Origin: Pseudomonadota bacterium
Lineage (GTDB): Bacteria > Pseudomonadota > Gammaproteobacteria > Steroidobacterales > Steroidobacteraceae
DNA length: 64,000 nucleotides
Assembly (NCBI GenBank): GCA_021808195.1
Contig: JAKBCE010000009.1
Location: 1-64,000 of the forward strand
Direction: 5' to 3'
Shown here in pieces: positions 41,460 to 52,814 of the stretch. Below the pieces are notes generated by a model that saw only the letters and a program-made list of their open reading frames with translations, was not told where the DNA came from and did no database searches. Each line of letters opens with the position of its first letter. The stretch's first letter is position 1. The position numbers and the translations under genes are program-made.

Positions 41460-43223
41460 ATGGCCCGCGCCTTTGTACTGCGGCTCGTGCTCACCGCACT
41501 GGCCTTCGGTTGCGCCGTGTCGTCCGCATTGCAGGTGTCTGGCGTAATCGCCGGCAGCCATTTTCCGCTCCAACTCACCCATCGCCGCACCGAGCTCTAT
41601 CAGGTCAAGCCGCTGGCGCAACGGCCCCTGCCGGCGCCGCTGCACGCCGGGGACCTCATCGACGTGCGGCAACTGTCGCCCGCCGCCCGTGCGGTACTGT
41701 TCAGCGGACATGACGTGCCACCCGGCACGCGGTTGAGCATTCCGGTGCTGCGCGCGGGCCGGCCACTCACGCTGTCGGTCCCAGCCGTGCCGGACAGCGC
41801 GAGCACGCTGGCTCGCCTGCAATCGGTGTTCTTTTTGTTGGCCACACTGCTGATCTCGCTGCTGACGCTGTGGCGCGGCCGGGACTGGGCCGCCTGGGGG
41901 CTTGCGGCGCTGTTCCTGGCGCTGTTCGTCAAATGGGGCATCCTCGACGTGCCGGCGGCCCCGCCGCAGGTGCTCTGGATGAATCAGCTGAGCGTGCTGC
42001 TGCGGATCGTCGTCGATTTTCCGGCGCTCTTCGTGGTCGCAGACGCCCTGGTGGGCGCGAGCCTGCCCGCCCGCTGGCGGCGCCGCTCGCGGCTCACGAT
42101 GAGTGCCGTGACCCTCGGCATTCTGGTGCTGGTCGAGTTGCAGATCATCCCGCTGTTCAACCTGGGCCGCGATCTGATCGGCAGCGGCGCAACGGTCGTG
42201 ATCAAAATGCTGTTCGTGTGCGGCATGCTCACCATCCTGTTGATGTTGGGCGCAGGCTATCGCCATGCGCCGCACGAGCAGCGGCTGCGCGTGCGTTGGG
42301 TGCTCTGGAGCACCGCGGTTCTGATTGCGAGCAACATCCTGCTGCTGGCGCTGCCGTCGGCTCGCTATCCGTACGTGACGCAGCTCTCCACGGCGCTGCA
42401 GACGCTGGCCTTGATAGGCTATCTGTATGCGGTCCTGCGCACTCGGCTGATCGATGTCGGGTTCGTCATCGATCGGGCACTCGTGTTCGGTCTGCTCACG
42501 GCTCTGGTGTTCGGTACGTTCTCGATTCTCGAGCAGGCGCTCCACCAGTTTGCGATCAGCGACCGGGTCGGCTGGGCGCTGCAGGCCGTGGCGGCGCTGG
42601 TGCTCGCGCTGGTGCTGAGCCCGCTGCACCGCCGCCTGGAAAGCTGGATCGAGCGGGCGTTCTTCCGTGCCCAGCGCCTGGCGCTGCTCGCCCTGGAGCG
42701 CTTCGCGCGTGAATGCCCGTATGTCGAGCACGAGACGCACCTGCTCGAGATGGCGATCGAGCAGCTGCATCGCCAATGCGGCGCCGTCTCGCTCTACGAG
42801 CGCGTCGGGGACGGCTATCGCCGGCGCGCCGCGAGCGATGAGTCCTGGCCGGCCGGAATCGACGTGGACGATCCGGTATTCGTCGCGCTGCGCGCCACGC
42901 ATGCGCCGGTGGCGCTCGCGGCACAGGGCAATCGCGTCGGCACCGAAGGGATGGCGTTCCCCATGACCGTGGCGGAGTCATTGCTCGGGGCGCTCATCTG
43001 CCGTCCGCGCGACGGCGAGCAGTTCGCGCCGGAGGTGCGCGAGGCGCTCGCCAACGTGGCACACCATCTGGGCATGGCCATCACCGGTTTGCGCCATCGC
43101 GAGCACGCACGCCTGGTGGCAGACGTCGCTGCTGGCCGCATTGACCCCGAGGCGGCCCGCAGCCGGGCCATCGCCCTGGTGGGCGGGGAGCCGTCGCCCG
43201 TAAGCCTCGGCGCCGCGCGGTGA
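41460..43223 (+). CDS. PDZ-like / multi-TM / GAF-like signalling membrane protein without kinase domain
   Basis: 587 residues. TM1 (about 7-28) precedes a periplasmic PDZ-like segment (about 45-112, LHAGDLIDVRQLSP...). About eight TM helices follow (near 118-137, 142-161, 176-199, 213-232, 247-267, 280-299, 338-358 and 372-388). The YAVLRTRLIDVGFVIDRALVFG linker is common in 7TM sensor histidine kinases. The C-terminal part (about 400-570) resembles a GAF domain. No H-box, ATPase, GGDEF or EAL motif follows. GGAGA lies about six bases before the ATG. Signal and output are unknown. Confidence 0.8.
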   Translation: MARAFVLRLVLTALAFGCAVSSALQVSGVIAGSHFPLQLTHRRTELYQVKPLAQRPLPAPLHAGDLIDVRQLSPAARAVLFSGHDVPPGTRLSIPVLRAGRPLTLSVPAVPDSASTLARLQSVFFLLATLLISLLTLWRGRDWAAWGLAALFLALFVKWGILDVPAAPPQVLWMNQLSVLLRIVVDFPALFVVADALVGASLPARWRRRSRLTMSAVTLGILVLVELQIIPLFNLGRDLIGSGATVVIKMLFVCGMLTILLMLGAGYRHAPHEQRLRVRWVLWSTAVLIASNILLLALPSARYPYVTQLSTALQTLALIGYLYAVLRTRLIDVGFVIDRALVFGLLTALVFGTFSILEQALHQFAISDRVGWALQAVAALVLALVLSPLHRRLESWIERAFFRAQRLALLALERFARECPYVEHETHLLEMAIEQLHRQCGAVSLYERVGDGYRRRAASDESWPAGIDVDDPVFVALRATHAPVALAAQGNRVGTEGMAFPMTVAESLLGALICRPRDGEQFAPEVREALANVAHHLGMAITGLRHREHARLVADVAAGRIDPEAARSRAIALVGGEPSPVSLGAAR

Positions 43224-43349
43224 GGCCCGCCCGAGCGCCGGTCCGGCCAACGAAAACTCGAATCGCTCGCACCGCGCGCCAGCGGCCCGCACCCACGAGA
43301 CATGACGGGCATCGATCGTGAGAAACCCTGTCTGCCGCTGAGGTAGCCC

Positions 43350-43937
43350 CCGCCGACAAATGCCCCGCAGTCGAGCGCCGCCACGCAGCCGCAGTGCTCG
43401 GGATCGCGCACTGAGGCGTAGCGGATCATCTGCGCGCTGGCCTGCCGCGTGCTACGGGCGAGGCGCTGATACGCACGGTACTCGTCAGGATCACTCCAGA
43501 GCACGCGGTCGCGTACGAACGGCGCCAGAGGCAGATCCAGCGCGTCGCCCGCGACCCGAGCCTGAAACACCGTATGGGGCACTGCATCGAGCCGGGTCAG
43601 GCCGCAGCTGTCACGCACGAAACGCCAGCGCCCGTAACCGAGCTCTGCACAACGGGTGCGCCTCGAGCGCAGCGCTGGCCGCGTGCAGCCAGGCACGCAT
43701 CGCTCCGGTGATCGCCGCCAGCAAACGGTGCAAGCGCACGAAGGCCACCGCGAGCTCCCAGGTCCTGCCGCCTTCGGCAAGCGGCCCGCTGCCGCAGGGC
43801 CATGGTGCGACGGTCGCGCCACTCACCCCCAGTACCCGCGCCAGCTGGCGCTGGGGCAGATCGAGCTGCTCGGCGGCACGGCGAGTCGCTCGGGGAAGCA
43901 CTGCCGCGGCGCGCGGATGTCGAATGGCCTGAGCCAC
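43350..43937 (-). pseudogene. Decayed Xre/MbcA-RES toxin-antitoxin locus
   Basis: The first frame (GTG at 43937, stop near 43611) matches the N-terminal two-thirds of DUF2384 (Xre/MbcA/ParS) antitoxins: RAAEQLDLPQRQLARVLGVSGATV, then WELAVAFVRLHRLLAAITG and AWLHAASAALEAHPL. It then runs out of frame. In another minus-strand frame, from about 43645 to 43350, the C-terminal half of a RES toxin is visible: LWSDPDEYRAYQRLARS, then IRYASVRDPEHCGCVAAL. The end of the antitoxin and the start of the toxin appear deleted. The rest of 43224-44020 holds no other gene I can support. Confidence 0.65.
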
Positions 43938-43961
43938 AGGGGCGATTTTCCTGGGGAGACT

Positions 43962-43989
43962 CTATTAGCGCAGTGCATTTCTATTGCAA
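43962..43989 (-). promoter_or_regulatory. Candidate sigma-70 promoter of the toxin-antitoxin remnant
   Basis: On the minus strand TTGCAA (43989-43984), a 16-bp spacer and TAATAG (43967-43962) form a good promoter 25 bp before the antitoxin-like GTG. It may still be active although the genes it serves are broken. Confidence 0.45.
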
Positions 43990-44020
43990 TTCATCTGCGG
44001 CAGGCCGCGGCGGTCGGCGC

Positions 44021-44545
44021 TCAGCGCGCCGGCGCCTCTGCGGCCGGTGTCGTATCGGGGATGCCGATCCGATGCGTCGACTTCACTTCCTCCATGACGA
44101 AATAACTGTGCGTCTGTTGCACGCCACGGATGCCGGCAATGGTTTCTCCGAGCAGCGTGCGGTAACGCTCCATGTCCCTGACGCGCACCTTCAGCAGGTA
44201 ATCGAACCCGCCGGCCACCATGTGGCATTCCATGATCTCGTCGCGGTCGGCCACCATCGCCTTGAAGCGCTCGAACGCCTCCGGCGTCGTCCGGTCGAGC
44301 GTCACTTCCACGTAAACCAGCAACCCCAGACCTAGGCGGCGTGCGTTCAGGTGCGCGAAATACCCGTTGATGAACCCCGCGGCCTCGAGGCGTCGAATGC
44401 GTTCGAGGGTTGGCGTAACCGTGAGGTTGACCTCGCGCGCGAGCTGGGAGACCGCAATGCGCCCGTCCTGCTGCAGTCGGAACAGCAACTTCCGGTCGAT
44501 CCGGTCGAGGGATCGCGGCCCCGTGAAAGCGGTTTTTTGTCTCAT
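44021..44545 (-). CDS. Lrp/AsnC-family regulator (probable proline-catabolism regulator)
   Basis: 174 residues. An N-terminal helix-turn-helix (about 13-60, LDRIDRKLLFRLQQDGRIAVSQLAREVNLT) and a C-terminal RAM/ACT-like ligand domain (about 75-155) with HMVAGGFDYLLKVRV and YFVMEEVKSTHRI match Lrp itself closely. It is divergent from putA with an 87-bp gap. Lrp-type activators (PutR, BkdR) adjacent to putA respond to proline in several proteobacteria, so it likely controls putA; it could also be the global Lrp. Confidence 0.93.
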   Translation of the reverse strand: MRQKTAFTGPRSLDRIDRKLLFRLQQDGRIAVSQLAREVNLTVTPTLERIRRLEAAGFINGYFAHLNARRLGLGLLVYVEVTLDRTTPEAFERFKAMVADRDEIMECHMVAGGFDYLLKVRVRDMERYRTLLGETIAGIRGVQQTHSYFVMEEVKSTHRIGIPDTTPAAEAPAR

Positions 44546-44594
44546 AGGCAGTTAATTTTACTTCTATTACGCCAAAAATATAAAAATATTCTCT

Positions 44595-44608
44595 GTATCC
44601 GCGGATAC
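44595..44608. promoter_or_regulatory. Perfect 14-bp palindrome in the lrp-putA intergenic region
   Basis: GTATCCGCGGATAC is a perfect inverted repeat 26 bp before the putA start. Next to it is an AT-rich block with AATAT-aaaa-ATATT, unusual in this GC-rich DNA and typical of Lrp target regions. It is a candidate operator for the divergent Lrp-type regulator or another factor. Confidence 0.45.
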
Positions 44609-44633
44609 GATAAGAACATTCATCTATCTCCGT

Positions 44634-47600
44634 GTGTATGCACCCATGACCGCAATGCCCGCCCATCGGGCCCCGCCTCCCCGCCCGGACGACCTGCAGC
44701 GCCTGCGCGAGCGCATGCGTGAGGACACACTGCGCACGGAAGGAGCGGCGATTGCCGAGCTGCGCGAAGAACTGTCTGCGGTGCAGGCGCCGCTGCACGG
44801 CGCACGCGAGCAGGCGATGCACTGGGTGGGTGCGGCGCGCGCGCAGGCGCGTGCCGGCTCGCTGGTCGAGTCGTTGCTCGGTCAGTTCGCGCTCGACAGC
44901 GCCGAGGGCAAGGCGCTGATGAGCCTCGCCGAGGCCCTGCTGCGCACGCCGGATGCGCTGAGCGCTGACCGATTGATTGCCGAGCGCCTCGCGGCTCTGC
45001 GCAGCGGTGGCGAGACGGCCAACCTGCAGGTGCGGCTCGGTCTGGCGCTGCTGCGCACGGCCGGGCGCGTGCTGCCGGATGCACACACACTGCTCACCCG
45101 CACGCCCGCCCCACGCAATCCGCTCGCGCCGGCGACCCGCCGCATCATGCGCCGGGCGATGCGCTTGATGGGGCACGCGTTCATCGTCGGGGAGTCGATC
45201 GAAGCGGCGTTGGCACGCGGCGCCCGCCAGCCGCAGCTCGCGCTGTGCTCGTTCGACATGCTCGGGGAAGGGGCGCGCACCGACGCCGATGCCGAGCGCT
45301 ATTTCGAAGCCTACCGCAGCGCCATTGAGGCGCTCGGTCGCCAATCCGCCGGCGCCGTGCATGCCCGCTCGGGGATCTCGGTGAAACTCTCGGCGCTCGA
45401 GCCGCGCTACCAGTTGACCCAACGCACCCGCGTGCTCGAGCGGCTGGTGCCACGCTCGATCGAGCTGGCGCGTGCGGCCTGCCGCGCTGGTATCGGGCTC
45501 ACCATCGACGCCGAGGAGGCCGATCGGCTCGATCTGTCGCTCGATGTCATCGAAGCGCTGGCCCGGGATCCGCAGACCCGTGCTTGGGACGGTCTCGGAC
45601 TGGCTGTGCAGGCCTATGGCCGGCGCGCCCCGCTGGTCATCGAGTGGGTCGCGGCTCTGGCGCGCGCGAGCGGGCGGCGCATGAGCATGCGGCTGGTCAA
45701 AGGCGCGTACTGGGACGCGGAAATCAAGCGCGCGCAGGAACGCGGGCTCGAGAGCTTTCCGGTCTACACCAGCAAGGCGGTGACCGATGCGAGCTACCTC
45801 GTGTGCGTGCGCCGGCTGTTCGCCGCCGCCGATGTCATTTATCCGCAGTTCGCCACGCACAACGCACTGACGGTCGCGGCGGTGGCGGCACTCGCCCCGC
45901 CCGAGGCGCGGTACGAGTTCCAGAGGCTGCACGGCATGGGCCAGGCGCTGTACGCAGTGGTGCGCGCCGAGCGGCCGCAGCTGCCGCCCGTGCGGGTGTA
46001 TGCGCCGGTCGGAACCCACCAGGATCTGCTGCCGTACCTCGTCCGCCGTCTGCTCGAAAACGGCGCCAACACCTCCTTCGTCCACCATTTCCTCAACAAA
46101 CGCATTCCCGTGGAGCACGTCGTGGGACAGATCCTTCCCGAGGCCACCCAGCACCCCGGCGGCGTGCGCGAGCCACCGCATCTCTACGGTTCGCGTCGTA
46201 ACTCACGCGGCGCGGATTTCGGCAATCCGCAGGAACTCACCGCCTTGCTCGCGAGCCTGAAGGCGGCACGCAGCCGGCGTTATACCGGCGGACCGATCCT
46301 CGCGCGAAGCGAAGGTGAGGCGCCCCAGACTCCCGTGCGCTCGCCAGCTGACGGACAGCTCGTCGGGATCAGTCGCGATGCGAGCGAAGCGGAGATCATC
46401 GCCGCCATGGACGCGGCCGCGCAGGCCCAGCCGGCGTGGGACCAAACTCCTGCGTCGCAACGCGCCGAGTGTCTCGAGCGCGCTGCGGATCTGCTCGAGA
46501 GCCGTCGCGACGCCTTCCTGCACCTGCTGGTGCGCGAGGCGGGCAGAACGCTGCCGGATGCCCTGGCGGAGATCCGCGAGGCGAGCGATTTCTGCCGCTA
46601 CTACGCCGAGCAGGGTCGCCAGCACTTTGGCACCGCACAGGTGCTGCCGGGCCCGGTGGGCGAACGCAACGAGCTGTGGCTGCAGGGTCGCGGCGTGTTC
46701 GCGTGCATCAGCCCATGGAACTTCCCGCTCGCCATCTTCACCGGACAGGTCAGTGCAGCGCTGATGGCGGGTAACTCGGTACTCGCCAAGCCGGCCCCGA
46801 GCACCCCGCTCGTGGCGCACGCCATGGTCAGCCTGCTGCATGAAGCAGGCATTCCGCGCGCGGTGCTGCAGCTGACGCCCTGTGAGGGGCCACCGTTCAG
46901 CCGCGCGGCACTCACCCACCCGGCACTCGCCGGCGTGGCATTCACGGGCTCGACTGCCACGGCGGCCGCCATCAACCGCACGCTCGCCGGACGCGACGGA
47001 CCGATCGTGCCGCTCATCGCCGAGACCGGCGGCGTCAACGCCATGATCGTCGACGCCACGGCGCTGCCCGAGCAGGTCGTCGACGATGTGATCCTCTCTG
47101 CGTTCAACAGCGCCGGGCAGCGCTGCTCGGCGCTGCGGGTGCTGTATCTGCAGGAGGAAATTGCCGACCGGGTCATCGAGATGCTCACCGGTGCGATGCG
47201 CTGCCTTACGCTCGGGGATCCGGCCGAGCCGGCCACCGACGTCGGTCCGGTGATCAGTCCCGAAGCCCTGGCACGGCTCGAGCGGCACGCCGAGCGCATG
47301 CGTCGCGAGGCGAAGCTGCTGTACGCCTGTCCGACCGAACATTGCCCCGCGGGCGGGCACTTCTTCGGACCACACCTGTTCGAGCTGACCGCCTTCGATC
47401 AGCTCAAGAGCGAGGAGTTCGGCCCGATTCTGCACGTGGCGCGCTATCGCGCCGCAGAGCTGCCGCAGGTGCTCGCAGCGGTGCGCGCGAGCCGCTTCGG
47501 GTTGACGCTCGGAGTGCACAGCCGGCTCGAGTCCATGGCAGCGCACGTATTTCAGTCGCTGCCGGCGGGTAACACCTACGTCAATCGCAACATGATCGGC

Positions 47601-47753
47601 GCAGTAGTGGGCGTGCAGCCCTTCGGCGGGCAGGGCCTCTCCGGCACCGGTCCGAAGGCCGGCGGACCACATTATCTGCTGCGCTTCGCCACCGAGCGCA
47701 CCCTCACGATCAACACCGCGGCAATCGGCGGCGCGGTGGAGCTGCTCGCCTGA
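44634..47753 (+). CDS. putA: Bifunctional proline dehydrogenase / glutamate-semialdehyde dehydrogenase PutA
   Basis: 1039 residues. Oxidises proline to glutamate through P5C with substrate channelling. The FAD-binding proline dehydrogenase barrel covers about 180-480 (SVKLSALEPRY, RLVKGAYWDAEIKRAQ, FATHNALT). The aldehyde dehydrogenase part covers about 540-1030 (ISPWNFPLAIFTGQ, FTGSTATAAAIN, catalytic Cys in SAGQRCSALR). It lacks the N-terminal ribbon-helix-helix of the E. coli trifunctional protein (1320 aa) and so cannot repress itself. The GTG at 44634 opens the frame; ATG 44646 is an alternative start. Confidence 0.96.
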   Translation: MYAPMTAMPAHRAPPPRPDDLQRLRERMREDTLRTEGAAIAELREELSAVQAPLHGAREQAMHWVGAARAQARAGSLVESLLGQFALDSAEGKALMSLAEALLRTPDALSADRLIAERLAALRSGGETANLQVRLGLALLRTAGRVLPDAHTLLTRTPAPRNPLAPATRRIMRRAMRLMGHAFIVGESIEAALARGARQPQLALCSFDMLGEGARTDADAERYFEAYRSAIEALGRQSAGAVHARSGISVKLSALEPRYQLTQRTRVLERLVPRSIELARAACRAGIGLTIDAEEADRLDLSLDVIEALARDPQTRAWDGLGLAVQAYGRRAPLVIEWVAALARASGRRMSMRLVKGAYWDAEIKRAQERGLESFPVYTSKAVTDASYLVCVRRLFAAADVIYPQFATHNALTVAAVAALAPPEARYEFQRLHGMGQALYAVVRAERPQLPPVRVYAPVGTHQDLLPYLVRRLLENGANTSFVHHFLNKRIPVEHVVGQILPEATQHPGGVREPPHLYGSRRNSRGADFGNPQELTALLASLKAARSRRYTGGPILARSEGEAPQTPVRSPADGQLVGISRDASEAEIIAAMDAAAQAQPAWDQTPASQRAECLERAADLLESRRDAFLHLLVREAGRTLPDALAEIREASDFCRYYAEQGRQHFGTAQVLPGPVGERNELWLQGRGVFACISPWNFPLAIFTGQVSAALMAGNSVLAKPAPSTPLVAHAMVSLLHEAGIPRAVLQLTPCEGPPFSRAALTHPALAGVAFTGSTATAAAINRTLAGRDGPIVPLIAETGGVNAMIVDATALPEQVVDDVILSAFNSAGQRCSALRVLYLQEEIADRVIEMLTGAMRCLTLGDPAEPATDVGPVISPEALARLERHAERMRREAKLLYACPTEHCPAGGHFFGPHLFELTAFDQLKSEEFGPILHVARYRAAELPQVLAAVRASRFGLTLGVHSRLESMAAHVFQSLPAGNTYVNRNMIGAVVGVQPFGGQGLSGTGPKAGGPHYLLRFATERTLTINTAAIGGAVELLA

Positions 47754-47754
47754 G

Positions 47755-49842
<2,088 letters not shown>

Positions 49843-49913
49843 GAGACTCCCGCGGGCATGCCCGGCGGATAGCCGGGGCGCTGAGCATAGCGCGCGGCAC
49901 GGCGCGCCCGCCT

Positions 49914-49920
49914 GTATACT
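49914..49920. promoter_or_regulatory. Candidate -10 element between the DUF255 gene and rlmI
   Basis: GTATAC is palindromic, with TATACT on the plus strand 33 bp before the rlmI start and TATAC(A) on the minus strand for the DUF255 gene. No good -35 box is visible. This is the second divergent pair in the window with a symmetric -10-like core. Confidence 0.3.
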
Positions 49921-49952
49921 GCCGCCCCCGCAAGCCACCGCCGAGCGCTCCA

Positions 49953-51182
49953 TTGAGTGTCTCCCCTGCCCCCGCTGATGCCGATCAAAGCCTCGCTCGT
50001 ACGCTGCGCCTGAAGCGCGGCGAGGAGCGCCGCATCGTGGCGGGGCATCCCTGGGTGTTCAGCAACGAGATCGCTGAGGACACTCCGCTGCGAGCCTTCA
50101 GTCCGGGGGCACACGCCCGCATCGAGTCGCACCGCGGGCAGTTTCTCGGCCACGCTTATGTCAACCCGCATGCGCTCATCTGCGCACGCATCGTCAGCCG
50201 CGAACTCGAGCGGCCCATCGACCGCGCACTGATCGAGGCGCGACTGAAGGCCGCGCTGCGCCTGCGCACGCGGCTGTACCGGGAGCCGTACTACCGCCTG
50301 GTGTTCGGCGAATCCGACGGGCTGCCGGGCCTGGTGCTCGATCGCTACGGGGATCTGCTGGTCGGACAGATCGCCACCGCCGGCATGGAGGCGCTGCGCG
50401 AGACGATCGAAGCGGCAGTGCGCGAGCAGCTTGCCCCGGCGGGCCTCTTCTGGAAGAACGACTCCGGCGCACGCACGCTCGAGAGCCTGCCGCAAGTGGC
50501 CGAGGTGGCCTTCGGGGAAGTCCCCGAGTCGCTCACGGTGCGCGAGGCCGGGCTGAGCTTCAGCGCGCCGCTCGCGGCGGGACAGAAGACCGGCTGGTTC
50601 TACGACCAGTGCGCCAACCGCGCGCGGCTCGCCCGCTATCTCAGCCCGGGCGCCCGCGTGCTCGATGTCTGCAGCTATGTCGGGGCATGGAGTCTCACGG
50701 CGCTCGCCGCCGGCGCAGGCGCGGCGCTGAGTGTCGACGCCTCCGAAACCGCGCTCGGGTTCGCCGAGCGCAATGCGCAGGCCAACGGGCTCAGCCTGCA
50801 AACGCTGCGCGCCGATGCATTCGAGGCGCTCAGCACGCTGCACGCGCGCGGCGAGCGCTTCGATGTGGTGGTGCTCGACCCGCCCGCATTCATCAAGCGC
50901 AAGAAGGACATCCCGCGTGGGCAGGCCGCCTATCGCAAGCTTAATCAGCTGGCGATGGGGCTTATTGCGGAAGACGGGTTGCTGGTGTCGTGCTCGTGCT
51001 CGTACCACCTGAGCGCGGAGTCATTGACCGAAATTCTCCAGTCGGCGGCCCGACACAGCAGCCGCGGGGCACAGATCCTCGAGGCCGGCGGCCAGTCGCC
51101 GGACCACCCGATCCATCCGGCAGTCCCCGAGACACGCTACCTCAAGGCGTTCTTCTGCCGCATTTCCAGCCAGGTCGGATAA
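49953..51182 (+). CDS. rlmI: 23S rRNA m5C1962 methyltransferase
   Basis: 409 residues. An N-terminal PUA domain ([23 protein letters not shown]) and a middle EEHEE domain precede the Rossmann methyltransferase ([20 protein letters not shown]; catalytic loop [22 protein letters not shown]). It methylates C1962 of 23S rRNA. The frame begins at TTG 49953; no ATG or GTG gives a better-aligned N-terminus, so the start is uncertain by a few codons. Confidence 0.93.
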   Translation: MSVSPAPADADQSLARTLRLKRGEERRIVAGHPWVFSNEIAEDTPLRAFSPGAHARIESHRGQFLGHAYVNPHALICARIVSRELERPIDRALIEARLKAALRLRTRLYREPYYRLVFGESDGLPGLVLDRYGDLLVGQIATAGMEALRETIEAAVREQLAPAGLFWKNDSGARTLESLPQVAEVAFGEVPESLTVREAGLSFSAPLAAGQKTGWFYDQCANRARLARYLSPGARVLDVCSYVGAWSLTALAAGAGAALSVDASETALGFAERNAQANGLSLQTLRADAFEALSTLHARGERFDVVVLDPPAFIKRKKDIPRGQAAYRKLNQLAMGLIAEDGLLVSCSCSYHLSAESLTEILQSAARHSSRGAQILEAGGQSPDHPIHPAVPETRYLKAFFCRISSQVG

Positions 51183-51193
51183 ACTGCACCGCC

Positions 51194-52003
51194 ATGATCA
51201 GATACCCCGACATCAATCCGATTGCCTTCCGTATCGGCCCGCTGAAGGTCCACTGGTACGGCATCATGTATCTGCTCGGCTTCGCCGGCGCGTGGGGACT
51301 CGCTCGCTACCGCGCCTCGCGCCGCGAGTCGACCTGGAAGGCCGTCGACGTCGATGACCTGATTTTCTATTGCATGCTCGGCGTGATCCTCGGCGGGCGT
51401 ATTGGCTACGTGCTCTTTTACGGCATGACGTTCTGGACCCGCCAGAACCCGTGGTACCCGATCGAGGTATGGGACGGCGGCATGTCCTTCCACGGCGGTC
51501 TGCTCGGGGTCGTGCTGGCCATGACGATCTTCGCGCTGCTGCGCAAGCGCAACGTCGCCGATGTGTTCGACTTCACCGTACCGCTGCCGGCACTCGGCCT
51601 GTTCTTCGGCCGTATCGGCAATTTCATCAATGGCGAGCTGTGGGGCAAACCGACGACGCTGCCCTGGGGCTTTCTCTATCACGGCGTCGTGCGTCAGCCC
51701 TCGCAGCTCTACGAAGCGTTCTTCGAGGGCGTAGTGCTGTTCTCGACCATGTGGCTGTTTACGGCCCGGCCGAAACCGCGGCTCGCTGCATCCGGGCTGT
51801 TTCTGCTCATGTACGGCACGTTCCGCTTCCTGGTGGAGTTCGTGCGGTTGCCGGATCCGCAGCTCGGTTATCTCGCCTGGGGCTGGGTCACCATGGGTCA
51901 GGTACTGTCATTCCCCATGATCGTGATCGGCGCGGCGCTGCTGATCTACGCGTATCAGACGCGCAGGACCTCCGGCAACTATCTGCCCGCCGCCGCGCGC
52001 TGA
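51194..52003 (+). CDS. lgt: Prolipoprotein diacylglyceryl transferase
   Basis: 269 residues. Inner-membrane enzyme with about seven TM helices that adds diacylglycerol to the lipobox Cys of prolipoproteins, such as LolB and RlpA here. Family signatures are VHWYGIMYLLGF, GGRIGYVLFYG, MSFHGGLLGV (essential His-Gly-Gly) and GRIGNFINGELWGKP. The ATG at 51194 is 11 bp after rlmI. Length is near E. coli Lgt (291 aa). Confidence 0.96.
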   Translation: MIRYPDINPIAFRIGPLKVHWYGIMYLLGFAGAWGLARYRASRRESTWKAVDVDDLIFYCMLGVILGGRIGYVLFYGMTFWTRQNPWYPIEVWDGGMSFHGGLLGVVLAMTIFALLRKRNVADVFDFTVPLPALGLFFGRIGNFINGELWGKPTTLPWGFLYHGVVRQPSQLYEAFFEGVVLFSTMWLFTARPKPRLAASGLFLLMYGTFRFLVEFVRLPDPQLGYLAWGWVTMGQVLSFPMIVIGAALLIYAYQTRRTSGNYLPAAAR

Positions 52004-52009
52004 ACGGCA

Positions 52010-52804
52010 ATGCGTCCCTACCTCGATCTGATGCGCCGCATCCTCGAGAGCGGCACGCCGAAGGGGGACCGCACCGGTACCGGCACGCTATCGCGCTTCG
52101 GCGAGCAGCTGCGCTTCGATCTGGCAGCGGGATTTCCGCTGGTGACCACCAAGCGTATTCATCTGCGCTCGGTCATCTGCGAGCTACTGTGGTTCCTGCG
52201 CGGGGACACCAATGTACGCTGGCTGCACGAGCAGGGTGTGAGCATCTGGGACGAGTGGGCCGATGAGCACGGCGAACTCGGCCCGGTCTACGGCAAACAG
52301 TGGCGCGCCTGGAGGACGGCCAACGGCGAGAGTATCGATCAGATCAGCGCGGCGATCGAGCTGATCCGGCGCGATCCGGACTCGCGGCGCATCGTGGTCA
52401 GCGCGTGGAATGTCGGGGAGCTCGACCGGATGCGACTGATGCCCTGCCACGCGCTGTTTCAGTTCCACGTCGCCGCCGGCAAACTGTCCTGCCAGCTCTA
52501 CCAACGCAGCGCAGACGTGTTTCTCGGCGTACCATTCAACATCGCCAGCTATGCTCTGCTCACGCACATGGTCGCCCAGCAGTGCGAACTCGTCCCCGGG
52601 GAGTTCATCTGGACCGGCGGGGACTGCCATCTCTATGCCAATCACATCGAGCAGGCACGCACGCAACTGGCGCGCGAGCCATTTCCGCCGCCGCAGCTGC
52701 GCATCCGCCGCCGCCCGCCGACTCTGTTTGACTACCGCTTCGAGGACTTCGAATTCGTGAACTACCAACATCACCCGGCCCTGTCCGCGCCGGTCGCCGT
52801 CTGA
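52010..52804 (+). CDS. thyA: Thymidylate synthase
   Basis: 264 residues, the same length as E. coli ThyA. Methylates dUMP with methylene-THF, yielding dihydrofolate that FolA (3 kb downstream) recycles. The catalytic Cys is in [54 protein letters not shown] and HLYANHIEQ complete the dUMP/folate sites. It starts 6 bp after lgt and is 10 bp ahead of the SET gene. Confidence 0.98.
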   Translation: MRPYLDLMRRILESGTPKGDRTGTGTLSRFGEQLRFDLAAGFPLVTTKRIHLRSVICELLWFLRGDTNVRWLHEQGVSIWDEWADEHGELGPVYGKQWRAWRTANGESIDQISAAIELIRRDPDSRRIVVSAWNVGELDRMRLMPCHALFQFHVAAGKLSCQLYQRSADVFLGVPFNIASYALLTHMVAQQCELVPGEFIWTGGDCHLYANHIEQARTQLAREPFPPPQLRIRRRPPTLFDYRFEDFEFVNYQHHPALSAPVAV

Positions 52805-52814
52805 GGGGCCGGCC

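Noticed and set aside
43360..43932. A 190-codon plus-strand frame in the toxin-antitoxin region
   Set aside because: The composition is Arg/Ser/Ala-rich, as expected from antisense frames. The minus strand carries the DUF2384 and RES similarity.
43965..46181. A 738-codon minus-strand frame running through the Lrp gene and antisense to putA
   Set aside because: It reads through two well-supported genes in wrong frames, and its sequence is low-complexity. It is a GC-driven shadow frame.
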